From the NCBI RefSeq assembly GCF_900188065.1, contig NZ_FZNQ01000002.1:286606-350605 (forward strand): 64,000 bases of DNA, written 5' to 3'. The notes under the pieces are model-generated. The model was not told where the DNA came from. It ran no database searches and saw only the letters and a list, made by a program, of their open reading frames with translations. Positions 34,876-42,917 of the stretch are shown in pieces. Positions within the stretch are counted from its first letter, which is position 1, and each line of letters begins with the position of its first letter. A program made the position numbers and the translations under genes. The stretch is from Halorubrum vacuolatum. Its GTDB lineage: Archaea > Halobacteriota > Halobacteria > Halobacteriales > Haloferacaceae.

Positions 34876-35553
34876 CTACACTTGCAACCGTTCGCGTCGG
34901 TGTTCGATCACGAGACGCTTGAAGTTCTCGAAGATCGCCCCACCGTCGATTCCACCGAAATCGAAACCGCGTTCCTCCCAGTCGAAATCGGCCTCTAGTC
35001 GGTCGCGCAGCGTCGCCGTGATCTCCGGGTGAAATTGGACCGTCCACAGGGGAGCCGTGCGGTGACGCGTGCCGAAAACGGGCGCGTGCTCGGCCGATGA
35101 AATGATCTCGAGGTGCTCCCCGACGTCGATCACCTGGTCGCCGTGAAGCGAGACGACGATCGGTTCAAGCCCGTCGAAGAGCGGGTCGTCAGAAAGCGTC
35201 GCCTCCACGAGTGCGGCCTCCGTGCCGACGTGTTCGACGGTTCCACCCAGCGCCGTATTGACGATCTGGTGGCCGAAACAGACGCCGAGCGTCGGGATCT
35301 CCCTCTCGACGAGTTCACGAACGAGCGCCTCCTGTATCGTGATCCAGTCGTGTGTGTCGGTTTCATAGACGCCCGCGGTGCTCCCGGTGAGCACCACGCC
35401 GTCAGCGCGTTCAACGGGCACACGTTCGCCCGCTGGATAGTCGACCTCCTCCGCATCCGGGAATCGGGCCGCTAGCGCGTCACAGTGATACATATACTCC
35501 GGATCCACCTCGTTTCGGACGACGTAGACCTGCGGATCCGACTCCACGCTCAT
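34876..35553 (-). CDS. Class I glutamine amidotransferase-like protein
   Basis: The 225-residue protein has the GATase-1 fold with the nucleophile elbow LGVCFGHQIV (Cys in the first ~100 residues), LHGDQVIDV and the catalytic His-Glu in VQFHPEI. It is not fused to a synthetase domain and resembles GuaA-like stand-alone amidotransferases or glutamine-dependent peptidases of haloarchaea. It could hydrolyse gamma-glutamyl bonds or supply ammonia to an unknown partner. The ATG at 35553 is preferred over the GTG at 35559. It is the last GC-rich gene before the AT-rich island. Confidence 0.85.
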   Translation of the reverse strand: MSVESDPQVYVVRNEVDPEYMYHCDALAARFPDAEEVDYPAGERVPVERADGVVLTGSTAGVYETDTHDWITIQEALVRELVEREIPTLGVCFGHQIVNTALGGTVEHVGTEAALVEATLSDDPLFDGLEPIVVSLHGDQVIDVGEHLEIISSAEHAPVFGTRHRTAPLWTVQFHPEITATLRDRLEADFDWEERGFDFGGIDGGAIFENFKRLVIEHRRERLQV

Positions 35554-35792
35554 GTTCACATGCTATGGCGGCGACCCGTTTATATAATCCGGCCGTAATC
35601 GAGCGCGACGGCTCCTGACGAGTTCACTAGCTTCTGCTCATTTCATTAGATCATAATGGTTCTTAACTCGTAGGATATTTAGCTACTCTCTTGATCGGTC
35701 AGGTCAGGGTGTACAATGACCAAAGTAGAACATCTCTCTACAAACGCTCGACAGAAACAGACTTATGGGTTATCTCACCAAATTGCAAATAG

Positions 35793-36056
35793 ATGGTTCC
35801 CGATATTGAAACGGACGGTGGGACGACCGAAATGAGTCGAGATGAGAATGTAGAGATGTCCCGAAATGCTGTCAGGGACGGTGTGTTAGATGCTATTGGA
35901 ACCGTTTCTCTCCTTGGATTTTCTCTTTTAGCGCTCTTCATTGGTGTGAGAGGGTTTTCCATCGGTTCCTCGATGGCTATCAGCGGAGTGTTCGTTGTTG
36001 TTTCTTGCCTGCTGGCTGCAGCAGCATTCAATCTCATCCCACCCTTCCGCGATTAA
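35793..36056 (+). CDS. Small membrane protein, AT-rich island
   Basis: The 87-residue product has a hydrophilic N-terminal third (DIETDGGTTEMSRDENVEM) and two hydrophobic helices (~35-53 GTVSLLGFSLLALFIGVRG; ~58-80 SSMAISGVFVVVSCLLAAAA). Codon use is AT-rich at third positions, unlike the flanking chromosome. The first ATG (35793) or an internal ATG at 35832 could be used. I do not recognise a family. It lies at the left part of the low-GC segment, 33 bases after a TTATGGG promoter-like stretch. Confidence 0.6.
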   Translation: MVPDIETDGGTTEMSRDENVEMSRNAVRDGVLDAIGTVSLLGFSLLALFIGVRGFSIGSSMAISGVFVVVSCLLAAAAFNLIPPFRD

Positions 36057-36223
36057 CATCACGTATTTACAACAGAATATTCTAAGCGGTCAATTCGTAC
36101 ACGCAGCTACCGTTCAGTACAGAGCATTAGTGCGGCACGATGGAAGGTTCATTTTGCCACAGAACTGTCGGATATAGGTTCGTTAAACGAATCGGCTGGG
36201 AGTACTGGAGTACACCTCAGATT

Positions 36224-36394
36224 TCATAGCCTTCCCGTCAGTAAATACACACCAACGAGTATAGCGGCAACGCTTGACAACAGAAAAACATCAATTTCTA
36301 AGGTAGTTGTCCGAAGGATCACCCCTATAAGACCAATAATGAGCAGAACGACTCCAGTAAGGGTTTTCCGCTGATCTTCTGTCAATTCTTCCAT
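36224..36394 (-). CDS. Very small two-helix membrane protein (56 residues)
   Basis: Read on the minus strand, ATG 36394 to TGA 36224 gives MEELTEDQRKTLTGVVLLII, then GLIGVILRTTTLEIDVFLLS and SVAAILVGVYLLTGRL. A charged 11-residue head is followed by two hydrophobic helices (~12-27 and ~33-53) split by a short polar turn. The amino-acid make-up and clean start are typical of real small membrane proteins of haloarchaeal islands. It converges with the other small membrane protein of the island (35793-36056) and lies downstream of the winged-helix regulator on the same strand. Function unknown. Confidence 0.6.
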   Translation of the reverse strand: MEELTEDQRKTLTGVVLLIIGLIGVILRTTTLEIDVFLLSSVAAILVGVYLLTGRL

Positions 36395-36646
36395 ATTCTA
36401 ACCTTGTACGTTTAGTCATTAATCCTTTGGCATTAGTTTTACGTTTACTCGGCAAATCCTCGTCCTGCACTGACCGCTCGACTTTCCGCGTTGATCGGTA
36501 CTCACACCGTGCCAGATTCGCGCCCTGCATCTTGCACGGCACTTAGAACATCACTCGGAACTGGTAGGACTCTCGCCGCTAAATGAACAGCCGTAGTGAT
36601 CTGCGGTCTCAAGAAGCAATATCTCGAAATAAAGTCACTCGGAGAG

Positions 36647-37126
36647 TTACTCCTTAGTGAAGAACTCATCATCATAATCTCGATCAGAGTCTTCACCGGA
36701 GAATCCCGTCACATCTTCACCGAACGGATCAACGTACGGATCGCTGTCACTGCGTCTCGCCAACTCCTCTTTCGTCTCCTCACCCTCAATCCACTCCACC
36801 AGCTCTTGCTTCCCACCCTCAACTTGTGCCTGCATATCAAGCATCGTCCGATACGCGTGGACGATCTCCAATCGCTCCATTTTCGCTACTACATACTGCC
36901 CACGCTCTGTAATCCGATACTGATTCTTCACCGATGTCTCCCGATTATCGATTTCCGGAGTAATCAGCCCAAGGTCTTTCGCTTCCCCGATCCGCTTCGA
37001 CAACGTTGACGAACTAATCTGTAATCGCTCGTTCAGATGTTTGAACCGCTTGGAATCACCCTTCAGCACCACGAGGAGACCAATCCCGCCACGCAACTCA
37101 AAGAACTCCCTAAGCGTGTCTGCCAT
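36647..37126 (-). CDS. Winged-helix transcriptional regulator (HxlR-like)
   Basis: The 159-residue protein begins with a helix (MADTLREFFELRGGIGLLVV) and a winged HTH: FKHLNERLQISSSTLSKRIG (~28-47), then EAKDLGLITPEI and a wing RETSVKNQYRITERGQYVV. After residue ~105 comes an acidic dimerisation or disordered tail (EGEETKEELARRSDSDPYVD). It is divergent from the transposase across ~219 bases that carry two palindromes, so it probably controls its own gene and the transposase. AT-rich codon use matches the island. Confidence 0.8.
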   Translation of the reverse strand: MADTLREFFELRGGIGLLVVLKGDSKRFKHLNERLQISSSTLSKRIGEAKDLGLITPEIDNRETSVKNQYRITERGQYVVAKMERLEIVHAYRTMLDMQAQVEGGKQELVEWIEGEETKEELARRSDSDPYVDPFGEDVTGFSGEDSDRDYDDEFFTKE

Positions 37127-37204
37127 GTCTCACACGCTATACCCTGTTGGCATCCGTAGTCAAACTTTCTTCTACTCTGAACTCCACTTCGTTCCAAAAT
37201 AGAG

Positions 37205-37232
37205 TTCGATTTGGAATAATTCGGAAATCGAA
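37205..37232. promoter_or_regulatory. Inverted repeat, operator-like (site 1)
   Basis: Perfect 8-base arms TTCGATTT (37205-37212) and AAATCGAA (37225-37232) are separated by 12 bases. The arm centres are ~20 bases apart, about two helical turns, as expected for a dimeric winged-helix protein. It lies ~80 bases before the regulator gene's ATG and shares TTCGATT with site 2. Confidence 0.55.
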
Positions 37233-37312
37233 TTATCCTGTACGCAAATCGCGTTTAACCACTCGTAGCGTAGGATAAGACAGGTTTCCGGAAACAACAC
37301 CCCGAACCTTAC

Positions 37313-37327
37313 ACTTCGATTCGAAGT
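37313..37327. promoter_or_regulatory. Palindrome, operator-like (site 2)
   Basis: ACTTCGATTCGAAGT is a perfect inverted repeat (seven-base arms around one T) ending 18 bases before the transposase ATG at 37346. In that position a bound protein would block transcription start or the leaderless message. The shared TTCGATT half-site with site 1 suggests the same regulator, most likely the divergent winged-helix protein. Confidence 0.55.
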
Positions 37328-37345
37328 AAAACCACCTACCAATCT

Positions 37346-39409
37346 ATGACGGCCACCCCCAACACGAAACAAACGGTCCTCGACTCCTTATATGAGTCTC
37401 ACCGGGAGTGGCCATACTCGGAAGCCCACGACACGGTCAACGGAGACCCATGGCCGCTCGCGTGGGATGCCGCCGCATTCATCGAAGAATGGTTCGCACA
37501 CCCAGAACACAACGACGTAGAAGAAGCGATCTGTTACGTCGAACTCACCCCGTCGAAATTCGGGTATGACGTGGCTGACTGGCATTTCAAACAGCCACCA
37601 GCATCGCTGCTGAAAGCACATCTGCTCCGTATAGTCAAAGGATGGGGCGGCGAGACTGCCCTTCACGACTATCTTGACAATAACCCAGAGCTGGTTGCTG
37701 AACTTGGATTTAAGGATGGGCTCGCATCGAAATCCACGCTCTGGCGGGTATGGAATGAAGATCGCCTTTCTGACGAACACAAACAGGTCATGCGGACTAT
37801 CGGGCAGGTGCTGGTTGATGTCGCACGCGAACACGACGTGCCCGCACCGGACGAAGTCTTCCATCCTGATCCGAGCGTTGACAATCCTGATGGTGTCGAA
37901 CAGGATAATTCAACAGTTCGGGACCGGACGATTGCGAAAACGCGGGAGATCTGGCAGCAAGCCAAGCCGATGGTGACGGAGAACTACGAGCTTCCGCGTG
38001 GCAAAAACACAGAGGTTCACGACAACGCATTCCTCGAAGCCCATGCGTTCATCGGTTCACGCGAAGAGATGTACGCGGAGAACGGTACGTGGAACTTCGC
38101 GGCAGAGACAACGCGTGACCGCGTTCAGACGGGCAGTACTCATCGCCATCATTTACAGAAAATTGGGCCGGATGCAGCTCGGAAAATGCATCGTGACACG
38201 ACACGTGAGTTGATCGAGCGGGCACGCCGTGACTCAGAACTCGTTGACGGCGTCCTCGTGAGCATTGACATCACGAAGTCGAATCCGTATCGAACGAAAC
38301 GGAAAATCGAGTCTGACGAAGACGGTAACGTGACGAACACGTGGTTGCTCGGGTACAAGGACGATGATGAAGACGAGTCTACGGAGTTCTACTTTCAGTG
38401 GGCGAGCATCCAAATTGTCGGATTAGATATTCCACTCGTATTGGATGCGATTCCCGTGCATCGTGGACTCTCACGTGTCGCTATCGTTGACCAGCTCTTG
38501 GAGACTGCGACGGACATGGTTGATATTGAGTTGGTGATGATGGATCGGGAGTTTGCCCACGATCCGGTGAAAGAGGTTTGTGAGGATCACGGTGTGTGGT
38601 ATTTGAATCCGGGGAAAATGCATTCGAGTGAGCGTGCGACATGTACGCGTCTTCGCCGCCAAGGGAAGCTCGTCCATATCGAGAGTGATGAGGCCAGCAC
38701 CGCTGACGCTGATGAGGGGACAACGCTTGATGACTTCACCGCTGAGGAGACAATCGACGATGATGAGGGTGGACGGAAGCGTGTGTATGTGCCAGCAATG
38801 AATGCTGAGCGGACGAATGACGCGATAGAGGACGATGAGGATACTGTAGATGACGAAGCAGGTGAGGAGTCAGGCGAAGAGGATGTGCTTCGTCAGGAGT
38901 TACTCCGCGATTTCGCAGAAGCGACTGATGCGGATACAAAAGATGTGGGGCAGATGTTTGGTGACGTGATTGATGAGGTGCGTGAAGAGGAAGAAGAGCA
39001 GGAGCTGCCGGGAAGTGAGGAAGACAAGGAGTTGTATATGCTGTTTGAGACGAATCACCCTGATCTCGAACTTCCGGGCGATACAGGTGAGGACGGTGAC
39101 GAGATGTCCGAGTTGGAGAAGGCGCATATGGCGGCGCGGGTGATCAGGAAGTACAAGCATCGGTGGGGGATTGAGAACGGGTTCAAGCAGATCAAGAGTT
39201 TCCGTGTCCGTACCACGTCGATGAGCCACGAGTACCGGTTCTTCAATTTCCTGTACGCGTGTACGCTGTACAATGTGTGGCGACTCACCGATCTACTGGT
39301 GAAGTTGGAGCTACGGGCTGAGTCCGAGTTCCGATATGAACCACTCGTGACAGCAGATCTGTTCCTGACGATTGCGAAGGATTACGTCGGATTAGATCCC
39401 CCCGACTGA
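37346..39409 (+). CDS. IS4-superfamily DDE transposase with an acidic insertion
   Basis: The 687-residue protein has a DDE catalytic core: D308 (SIDITKSNPY), D400 (VMMDREF) and E610 in YKHRWGIENGFKQIK, where Tyr603, Arg606, Glu610 and Lys617 fit the Y-x2-R-x3-E-x6-K signature of IS4-type transposases exactly. Between D400 and E610 is a ~120-residue, very acidic segment (~445-565) that would fall in the usual insertion domain. The first ~170 residues look like a DNA-binding region with a GLASKSTLWRVW helix-turn-helix. It is intact, with no stops. Unusually, it faces a dedicated regulator gene. The low GC fits recent arrival. Confidence 0.88.
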   Translation: MTATPNTKQTVLDSLYESHREWPYSEAHDTVNGDPWPLAWDAAAFIEEWFAHPEHNDVEEAICYVELTPSKFGYDVADWHFKQPPASLLKAHLLRIVKGWGGETALHDYLDNNPELVAELGFKDGLASKSTLWRVWNEDRLSDEHKQVMRTIGQVLVDVAREHDVPAPDEVFHPDPSVDNPDGVEQDNSTVRDRTIAKTREIWQQAKPMVTENYELPRGKNTEVHDNAFLEAHAFIGSREEMYAENGTWNFAAETTRDRVQTGSTHRHHLQKIGPDAARKMHRDTTRELIERARRDSELVDGVLVSIDITKSNPYRTKRKIESDEDGNVTNTWLLGYKDDDEDESTEFYFQWASIQIVGLDIPLVLDAIPVHRGLSRVAIVDQLLETATDMVDIELVMMDREFAHDPVKEVCEDHGVWYLNPGKMHSSERATCTRLRRQGKLVHIESDEASTADADEGTTLDDFTAEETIDDDEGGRKRVYVPAMNAERTNDAIEDDEDTVDDEAGEESGEEDVLRQELLRDFAEATDADTKDVGQMFGDVIDEVREEEEEQELPGSEEDKELYMLFETNHPDLELPGDTGEDGDEMSELEKAHMAARVIRKYKHRWGIENGFKQIKSFRVRTTSMSHEYRFFNFLYACTLYNVWRLTDLLVKLELRAESEFRYEPLVTADLFLTIAKDYVGLDPPD

Positions 39410-40523
39410 CGTTTTTGGTTCCGGGTTTTCCCCTCGTTAGTGGCGACACTACTGTGTCGTCGATGTTTTCCGGGTTTCTTCTCTGAACTACCGACTGGTA
39501 GTGGTGATCGTTCTATCAGATATAATTTCAGCCAGTGTTTGGTGTTAGAATACTCCTGCATTCGACGTTTTGCTCTCCATCTTGTGAAATTGCCCAACGT
39601 CAGGGCTCCTTCTTCTGTATCGCAACATACGATTTATTCGATCGGGCCGGGACAGAATTTGTTGGATGGAATAAAACAGATAGTGAGGGGACATACATTA
39701 TCAACCGAAAACACGGGGGGCAACCGCTTGGCCCGTGATGGGGTGTCCGCCCCGAAATTGGATGTGAAATATCACCGATCTCACAGGCCCACAGCCTCGC
39801 CGCCTAAATCCCACATACATGGACGCGCCGTAGCGACGTCGATCAAGTGTACGATCCCGAATGCGCCACATCGGTTCAGTAACGGCTCAGACGGGTACAC
39901 AATAGATCTGAGGCAACAAGCGGCGGGGAACACGGCAAGAGAAAGCGACAAGCTTGGGGCTGATCGCCGGGTCATCACCGGGTGAGTCGCCTATTGGTGG
40001 TAATCCGTTCTCAACAGCGCACGACGCCGGATCGACGCCGCGGACACCCTTCGAGCCGGTATCCAGGACCGATAACCGCGTCACGTCGGGGGACTCAAGA
40101 CGGAGAGCGGCTCTTACCCTGAAAAGGACCCGCACAAGATGTTCGCATACAGGGATCGATCGTTGAATCCACACGTTTCAATACACACATACCCATCACA
40201 GGAAGAAGGGATAACTGGGAACACACGGCTCCGAGGAAACCGCCGAAAATACTCTGGGGGAGATCCCACAGCGACCCGGAGCGAGGACGGCTTTAGCTTT
40301 GGATGCAGGCCAACTATCTGACCGATACTAAAAGACAGAATTAATCATATATTATAGTACTTCTGTAGGGAAAGCAATATAATAAGAAATAGGCCCTAGT
40401 TTGTATAATCCCATTTTATAGCACCTATCGACCGGGTTTAAAAGTCCTACAAACGAGTATAAGTGACCTTATCCAAAATGCTGGGACACATTGAAGTGAC
40501 TGGCCTGCGAGGGACCGATATCG
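39410..40523. other. 1.1-kb region without recognisable genes, right part of the AT-rich island
   Basis: No coding region is convincing here. A 181-codon frame (39440-39985) has mixed, unrelated-looking composition and no known motif, and the others are short. Composition shifts from island-like (39410-39720) to GC-balanced (39750-40290) and back to very AT-rich (40320-40470). The last stretch has several TATA-like elements (GGGTTTAAAAGTCC ~40435-40448, GAGTATAAGTG ~40456-40466) that probably serve the DUF5805 gene. The middle part may be a decayed gene or a non-coding RNA. Confidence 0.5.
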
Positions 40524-40904
40524 ATGTCAAGCGAGAGGCGAACGGTCAAAACGTACGTTCCGGCGGCACAAAAACACGAGTGGGAGCGACACGCCGAGGA
40601 ACTCGGCATGTCACAAAGCGAGTTCGTCAAAACGATGGTACAGGCCGGGAGACGTGGGTTCACACTTCAAGACCCCAATAACCCTCCGAAAGCGTCTTCT
40701 GATGGGTCTAACCCCAGGGGTAATGTGCTTGAAGAGCGGATCGAACGGGCACTTGCCGAGGGTCCACGGTCGTGGGACGATCTGATCGATGAAGTTCGCG
40801 GTGACCTCGAGGATCGGTTGGACTCAGCGCTCGATGCGCTTCAGGATCGAAACCGTGTGCGGTACAGCGGGCGGGACGGAGGATACGTGTTGATCGATGA
40901 GTAG
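40524..40904 (+). CDS. DUF5805-family protein (recombinase partner)
   Basis: The 126-residue protein has an N-terminal ribbon-helix-helix-like segment (RTVKTYVPAAQKHEWERHAE, then ELGMSQSEFVKTMVQAGRRG) and a C-terminal winged-helix-like part (GPRSWDDLIDEVRGDLEDRL). The family is found in haloarchaea directly before a tyrosine recombinase, and here its stop overlaps the recombinase start (ATGAGTAG), so the two are translationally coupled. It presumably guides or regulates the recombinase by binding DNA. Codon use is GC-rich, so it does not belong to the AT-rich island by composition. Confidence 0.85.
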   Translation: MSSERRTVKTYVPAAQKHEWERHAEELGMSQSEFVKTMVQAGRRGFTLQDPNNPPKASSDGSNPRGNVLEERIERALAEGPRSWDDLIDEVRGDLEDRLDSALDALQDRNRVRYSGRDGGYVLIDE

Positions 40905-41940
40905 TCGGATCACCACCGAAGAACCCGAGGATCCCATCGGGTACTTCCTTGAAGACCTCACCTATCATGGAAAGAGCGAACGAACGCGGACGTCCTACGA
41001 GCGCGTGCTCCGTCGATTCGAGGACTTCATCGAGAACAAATCGCCCGGAGAGGCGACACACAGGGACTGTATGGCGTTTATTCATTCGATTCGGGGGCAA
41101 CTCGCCGACAGCACCGTCGCGACGTATGCGGCGTATCTCCATCGCTTCTACGCGTATATGACGCAGGTGGGCGTCTTCGAGGGGAACCCGATGACGCTCG
41201 TGATGGAGGAGATGGACGAAACGGTCGATAAAGACCCCACACGCCGGGATATCCCGATAGCGGAGATGCGTACGTTCCTCGCCGGAATCTCCCATCCCCT
41301 GCACCGTGCGTTGATCTGCACCCTGTTGAAAACGGGCGTACGGGTCGGCGAACTCTGTAACCTCGATCTTCGGGACCTCTCGATCGATGACCCGGAACTC
41401 GCTGCCGCCTACGACCTCGGAACCCGGCCGGCACTCGCGAACCGGCCGGATTCGCTGTACGTTACGCCGGATGCGACGGTTGGGGAGGTACTCAATGGCG
41501 AAGAGCGGACGGCCTCGAACAAGCGAAAACGGGAGACCGTGATCCCGATCGATGACGAACTGGCTCACGAGCTCAAAGCCTGGCTCGCGATCCGGCCGGA
41601 TACGCCATCGCCCGCACAGCCGGTGTTCGTCGGCACCTCGGAGGGGTGGGGCCAGCGTCTGGATCCCGAAGCCGTCCGCCATATCGTCACTCGATATACG
41701 AAAGCGGTCGGATGGTATCGCCCCGGCGGCGGCGCGAGCGAAAACGTGACCCCCCATTACTTCCGCCACTTTTTCACCACACATCTGCGCGACCGTACCG
41801 GGGACCGCGGGATCGTGAAGTACCTCCGTGGCGACGTCGCCGACGACATCATCGACACCTACACCCACAACTGGGGCGATCAGGTGCGTGAGACGTACGA
41901 GCGGAACATCTACCGCTTAGTGTCGAAATCCGTCGTCTAG
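40897..41940 (+). CDS. Tyrosine recombinase/integrase (XerC/D-like)
   Basis: This 347-residue recombinase has an N-terminal SAM-like core-binding domain (~10-110) and a C-terminal catalytic domain. Catalytic residues: Arg149 in TGVRVGELCNLDL, His287 and Arg290 in TPHYFRHFFTTHLRD, and the nucleophile Tyr322 in DTYTHNWGD. The usual second His/Trp before the Tyr appears as Asp313 (YLRGDVADD); I believe this change recurs in haloarchaeal relatives. It is coupled to the DUF5805 gene. It may act on the chromosome dimer-resolution site or on an integrated element; no tRNA or attachment repeat is visible nearby. Confidence 0.9.
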   Translation: MSSRITTEEPEDPIGYFLEDLTYHGKSERTRTSYERVLRRFEDFIENKSPGEATHRDCMAFIHSIRGQLADSTVATYAAYLHRFYAYMTQVGVFEGNPMTLVMEEMDETVDKDPTRRDIPIAEMRTFLAGISHPLHRALICTLLKTGVRVGELCNLDLRDLSIDDPELAAAYDLGTRPALANRPDSLYVTPDATVGEVLNGEERTASNKRKRETVIPIDDELAHELKAWLAIRPDTPSPAQPVFVGTSEGWGQRLDPEAVRHIVTRYTKAVGWYRPGGGASENVTPHYFRHFFTTHLRDRTGDRGIVKYLRGDVADDIIDTYTHNWGDQVRETYERNIYRLVSKSVV

Positions 41941-42085
41941 GAGCCGACCGATTTCTGTCCCGTGGTGAACTCATAAATCGTATATCGCAATAGAGAATTC
42001 GTGCACGGATCCGACGCACGATCTCGTGCATGTACGTAACGCTGACCGCCAGAGAGATTATGAGGGCCGGGAATCGAGGCCGTAT

Positions 42086-42514
42086 ATGGCCCGTTCAATT
42101 CTCGTCGCGATGGACGATTCACCGCTCGGTCGCAGGGCGCTGGCGTACGCACTGGAGACGTTTCCGGACGCACACCTCGTGGCCGCACACGTTGCGTATC
42201 TCGAGTACGATATGCTACCGACGGATACCCCCGAGGTGTATGAAGCGGCCGTCGACGAATTGGACGAGGTGGGGGATGAAACCGCACAGCGAGTCTTCGA
42301 GGCGATCAAGGAGATGGCGGACGACGGGGCGGTGACGGTGTCGTTTCTCACCGGTGAACCGGAGGAGCGACTCGTCGAGTACGTCGACTCAGCCGGATTC
42401 GATGGCGTCGTGATGGGCACACACGGTCGCGACGGTGTCGCACGGCTGTTCATCGGAAGCGTTGCGGAAGCGGTCGTCAGGAAAACCGACGTGCCGACGA
42501 CGTTGGTAAAATAG
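42086..42514 (+). CDS. Universal stress protein (UspA family)
   Basis: A 142-residue single-domain USP with the ATP-binding type motif: ILVAMDDSPLGRRALAYAL at the start and GVVMGTHGRDGVARLFIGSV near the end (G-x2-G-x9-G-S/T type), finishing with VPTTLVK. It is cytoplasmic and probably helps the cell under stress by binding ATP; the specific role is unknown. The ATG at 42086 gives the canonical family start; the longer frame from 42026 adds a non-conserved head. It is separated from the recombinase by 145 bases. Confidence 0.93.
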   Translation: MARSILVAMDDSPLGRRALAYALETFPDAHLVAAHVAYLEYDMLPTDTPEVYEAAVDELDEVGDETAQRVFEAIKEMADDGAVTVSFLTGEPEERLVEYVDSAGFDGVVMGTHGRDGVARLFIGSVAEAVVRKTDVPTTLVK

Positions 42515-42578
42515 GGGATTGGATTGACAAAAGAGCGGTGCGGTGAGATAATGGAGGGATCGTCGACCCCTTCGTCGG

Positions 42579-42917
42579 TCAGCCCTTTTTATATGAGACC
42601 CCGGCGCCGCGGGTCGGGTAGTTCCACTCGACGTTGCCGTGTGGACACGCCCACCGGCAACTCCCACACTCGAGACAGTTCTCGTAGGCGATGTGTGGAA
42701 CCCCGTCCTCGCCCTCCCGCCAGACGTCTGCGGGACAGACGGACGTGCAGTCGTAGCTGTGACACTTTTCGGCACAGATACCCGGGAGCTTCACCCCGAG
42801 GTGTGAGTCACCGGCGTCGTCATACCGGACGGTGTAGAGCCGGTCTGCGAGCGAGTCGTTCGTGACGGACGGTTCCTCCGGCGTGACGTTCGGAACGTTT
42901 GGGGTAGTGGTACTCAT
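42579..42917 (-). CDS. fixX: Ferredoxin-like protein FixX
   Basis: FixX is the small iron-sulphur protein of the FixABCX electron-bifurcating complex. The 112-residue product contains the Cys pattern CAEKCHSYDCTSVCPADVW and CLECGSCRWACPHG for two clusters (one may be a variant site) and a basic, aromatic C-terminus. Its first ATG overlaps the fixC stop by 4 bases. In other prokaryotes FixABCX oxidises NADH and sends electrons to ferredoxin and quinone; haloarchaea do not generally fix nitrogen, so here the acceptor is likely ferredoxin for another pathway. Confidence 0.93.
   Translation of the reverse strand: MSTTTPNVPNVTPEEPSVTNDSLADRLYTVRYDDAGDSHLGVKLPGICAEKCHSYDCTSVCPADVWREGEDGVPHIAYENCLECGSCRWACPHGNVEWNYPTRGAGVSYKKG

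Larger units (their letters stand above)
37296..39429. mobile_element. Possible insertion sequence around the 687-residue transposase
   Basis: Imperfect terminal-type inverted repeats flank the transposase gene closely: AACACCCCGAACC (37296-37308) on the left and, read from the right end inwards, AAAACCCGGAACC (39417-39429), matching at 11 of 13 positions. The right one is 8 bases after the stop. I see no target duplication next to them, so the ends are tentative. The left end would exclude the regulator gene and site 1 but include site 2. Confidence 0.35.

Noticed and set aside
36502..36696. 64-codon minus-strand frame overlapping the winged-helix regulator's 3' end
   Set aside because: It overlaps a better-supported gene in another frame, and I recognise no domain.
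39440..39985. 181-codon frame after the transposase
   Set aside because: Composition is inconsistent along its length and no motif or plausible start signal is present.
40160..40215. GTTTCAAT-type sequence recalling CRISPR repeats
   Set aside because: It occurs once; there is no repeat-spacer pattern and no cas gene.
36254..40461. 10-base direct repeat AACGAGTATA at 36254 and 40452 as possible island attachment sites
   Set aside because: A 10-base match within ~5 kb is expected by chance several times, and the sites do not coincide with the composition boundaries.
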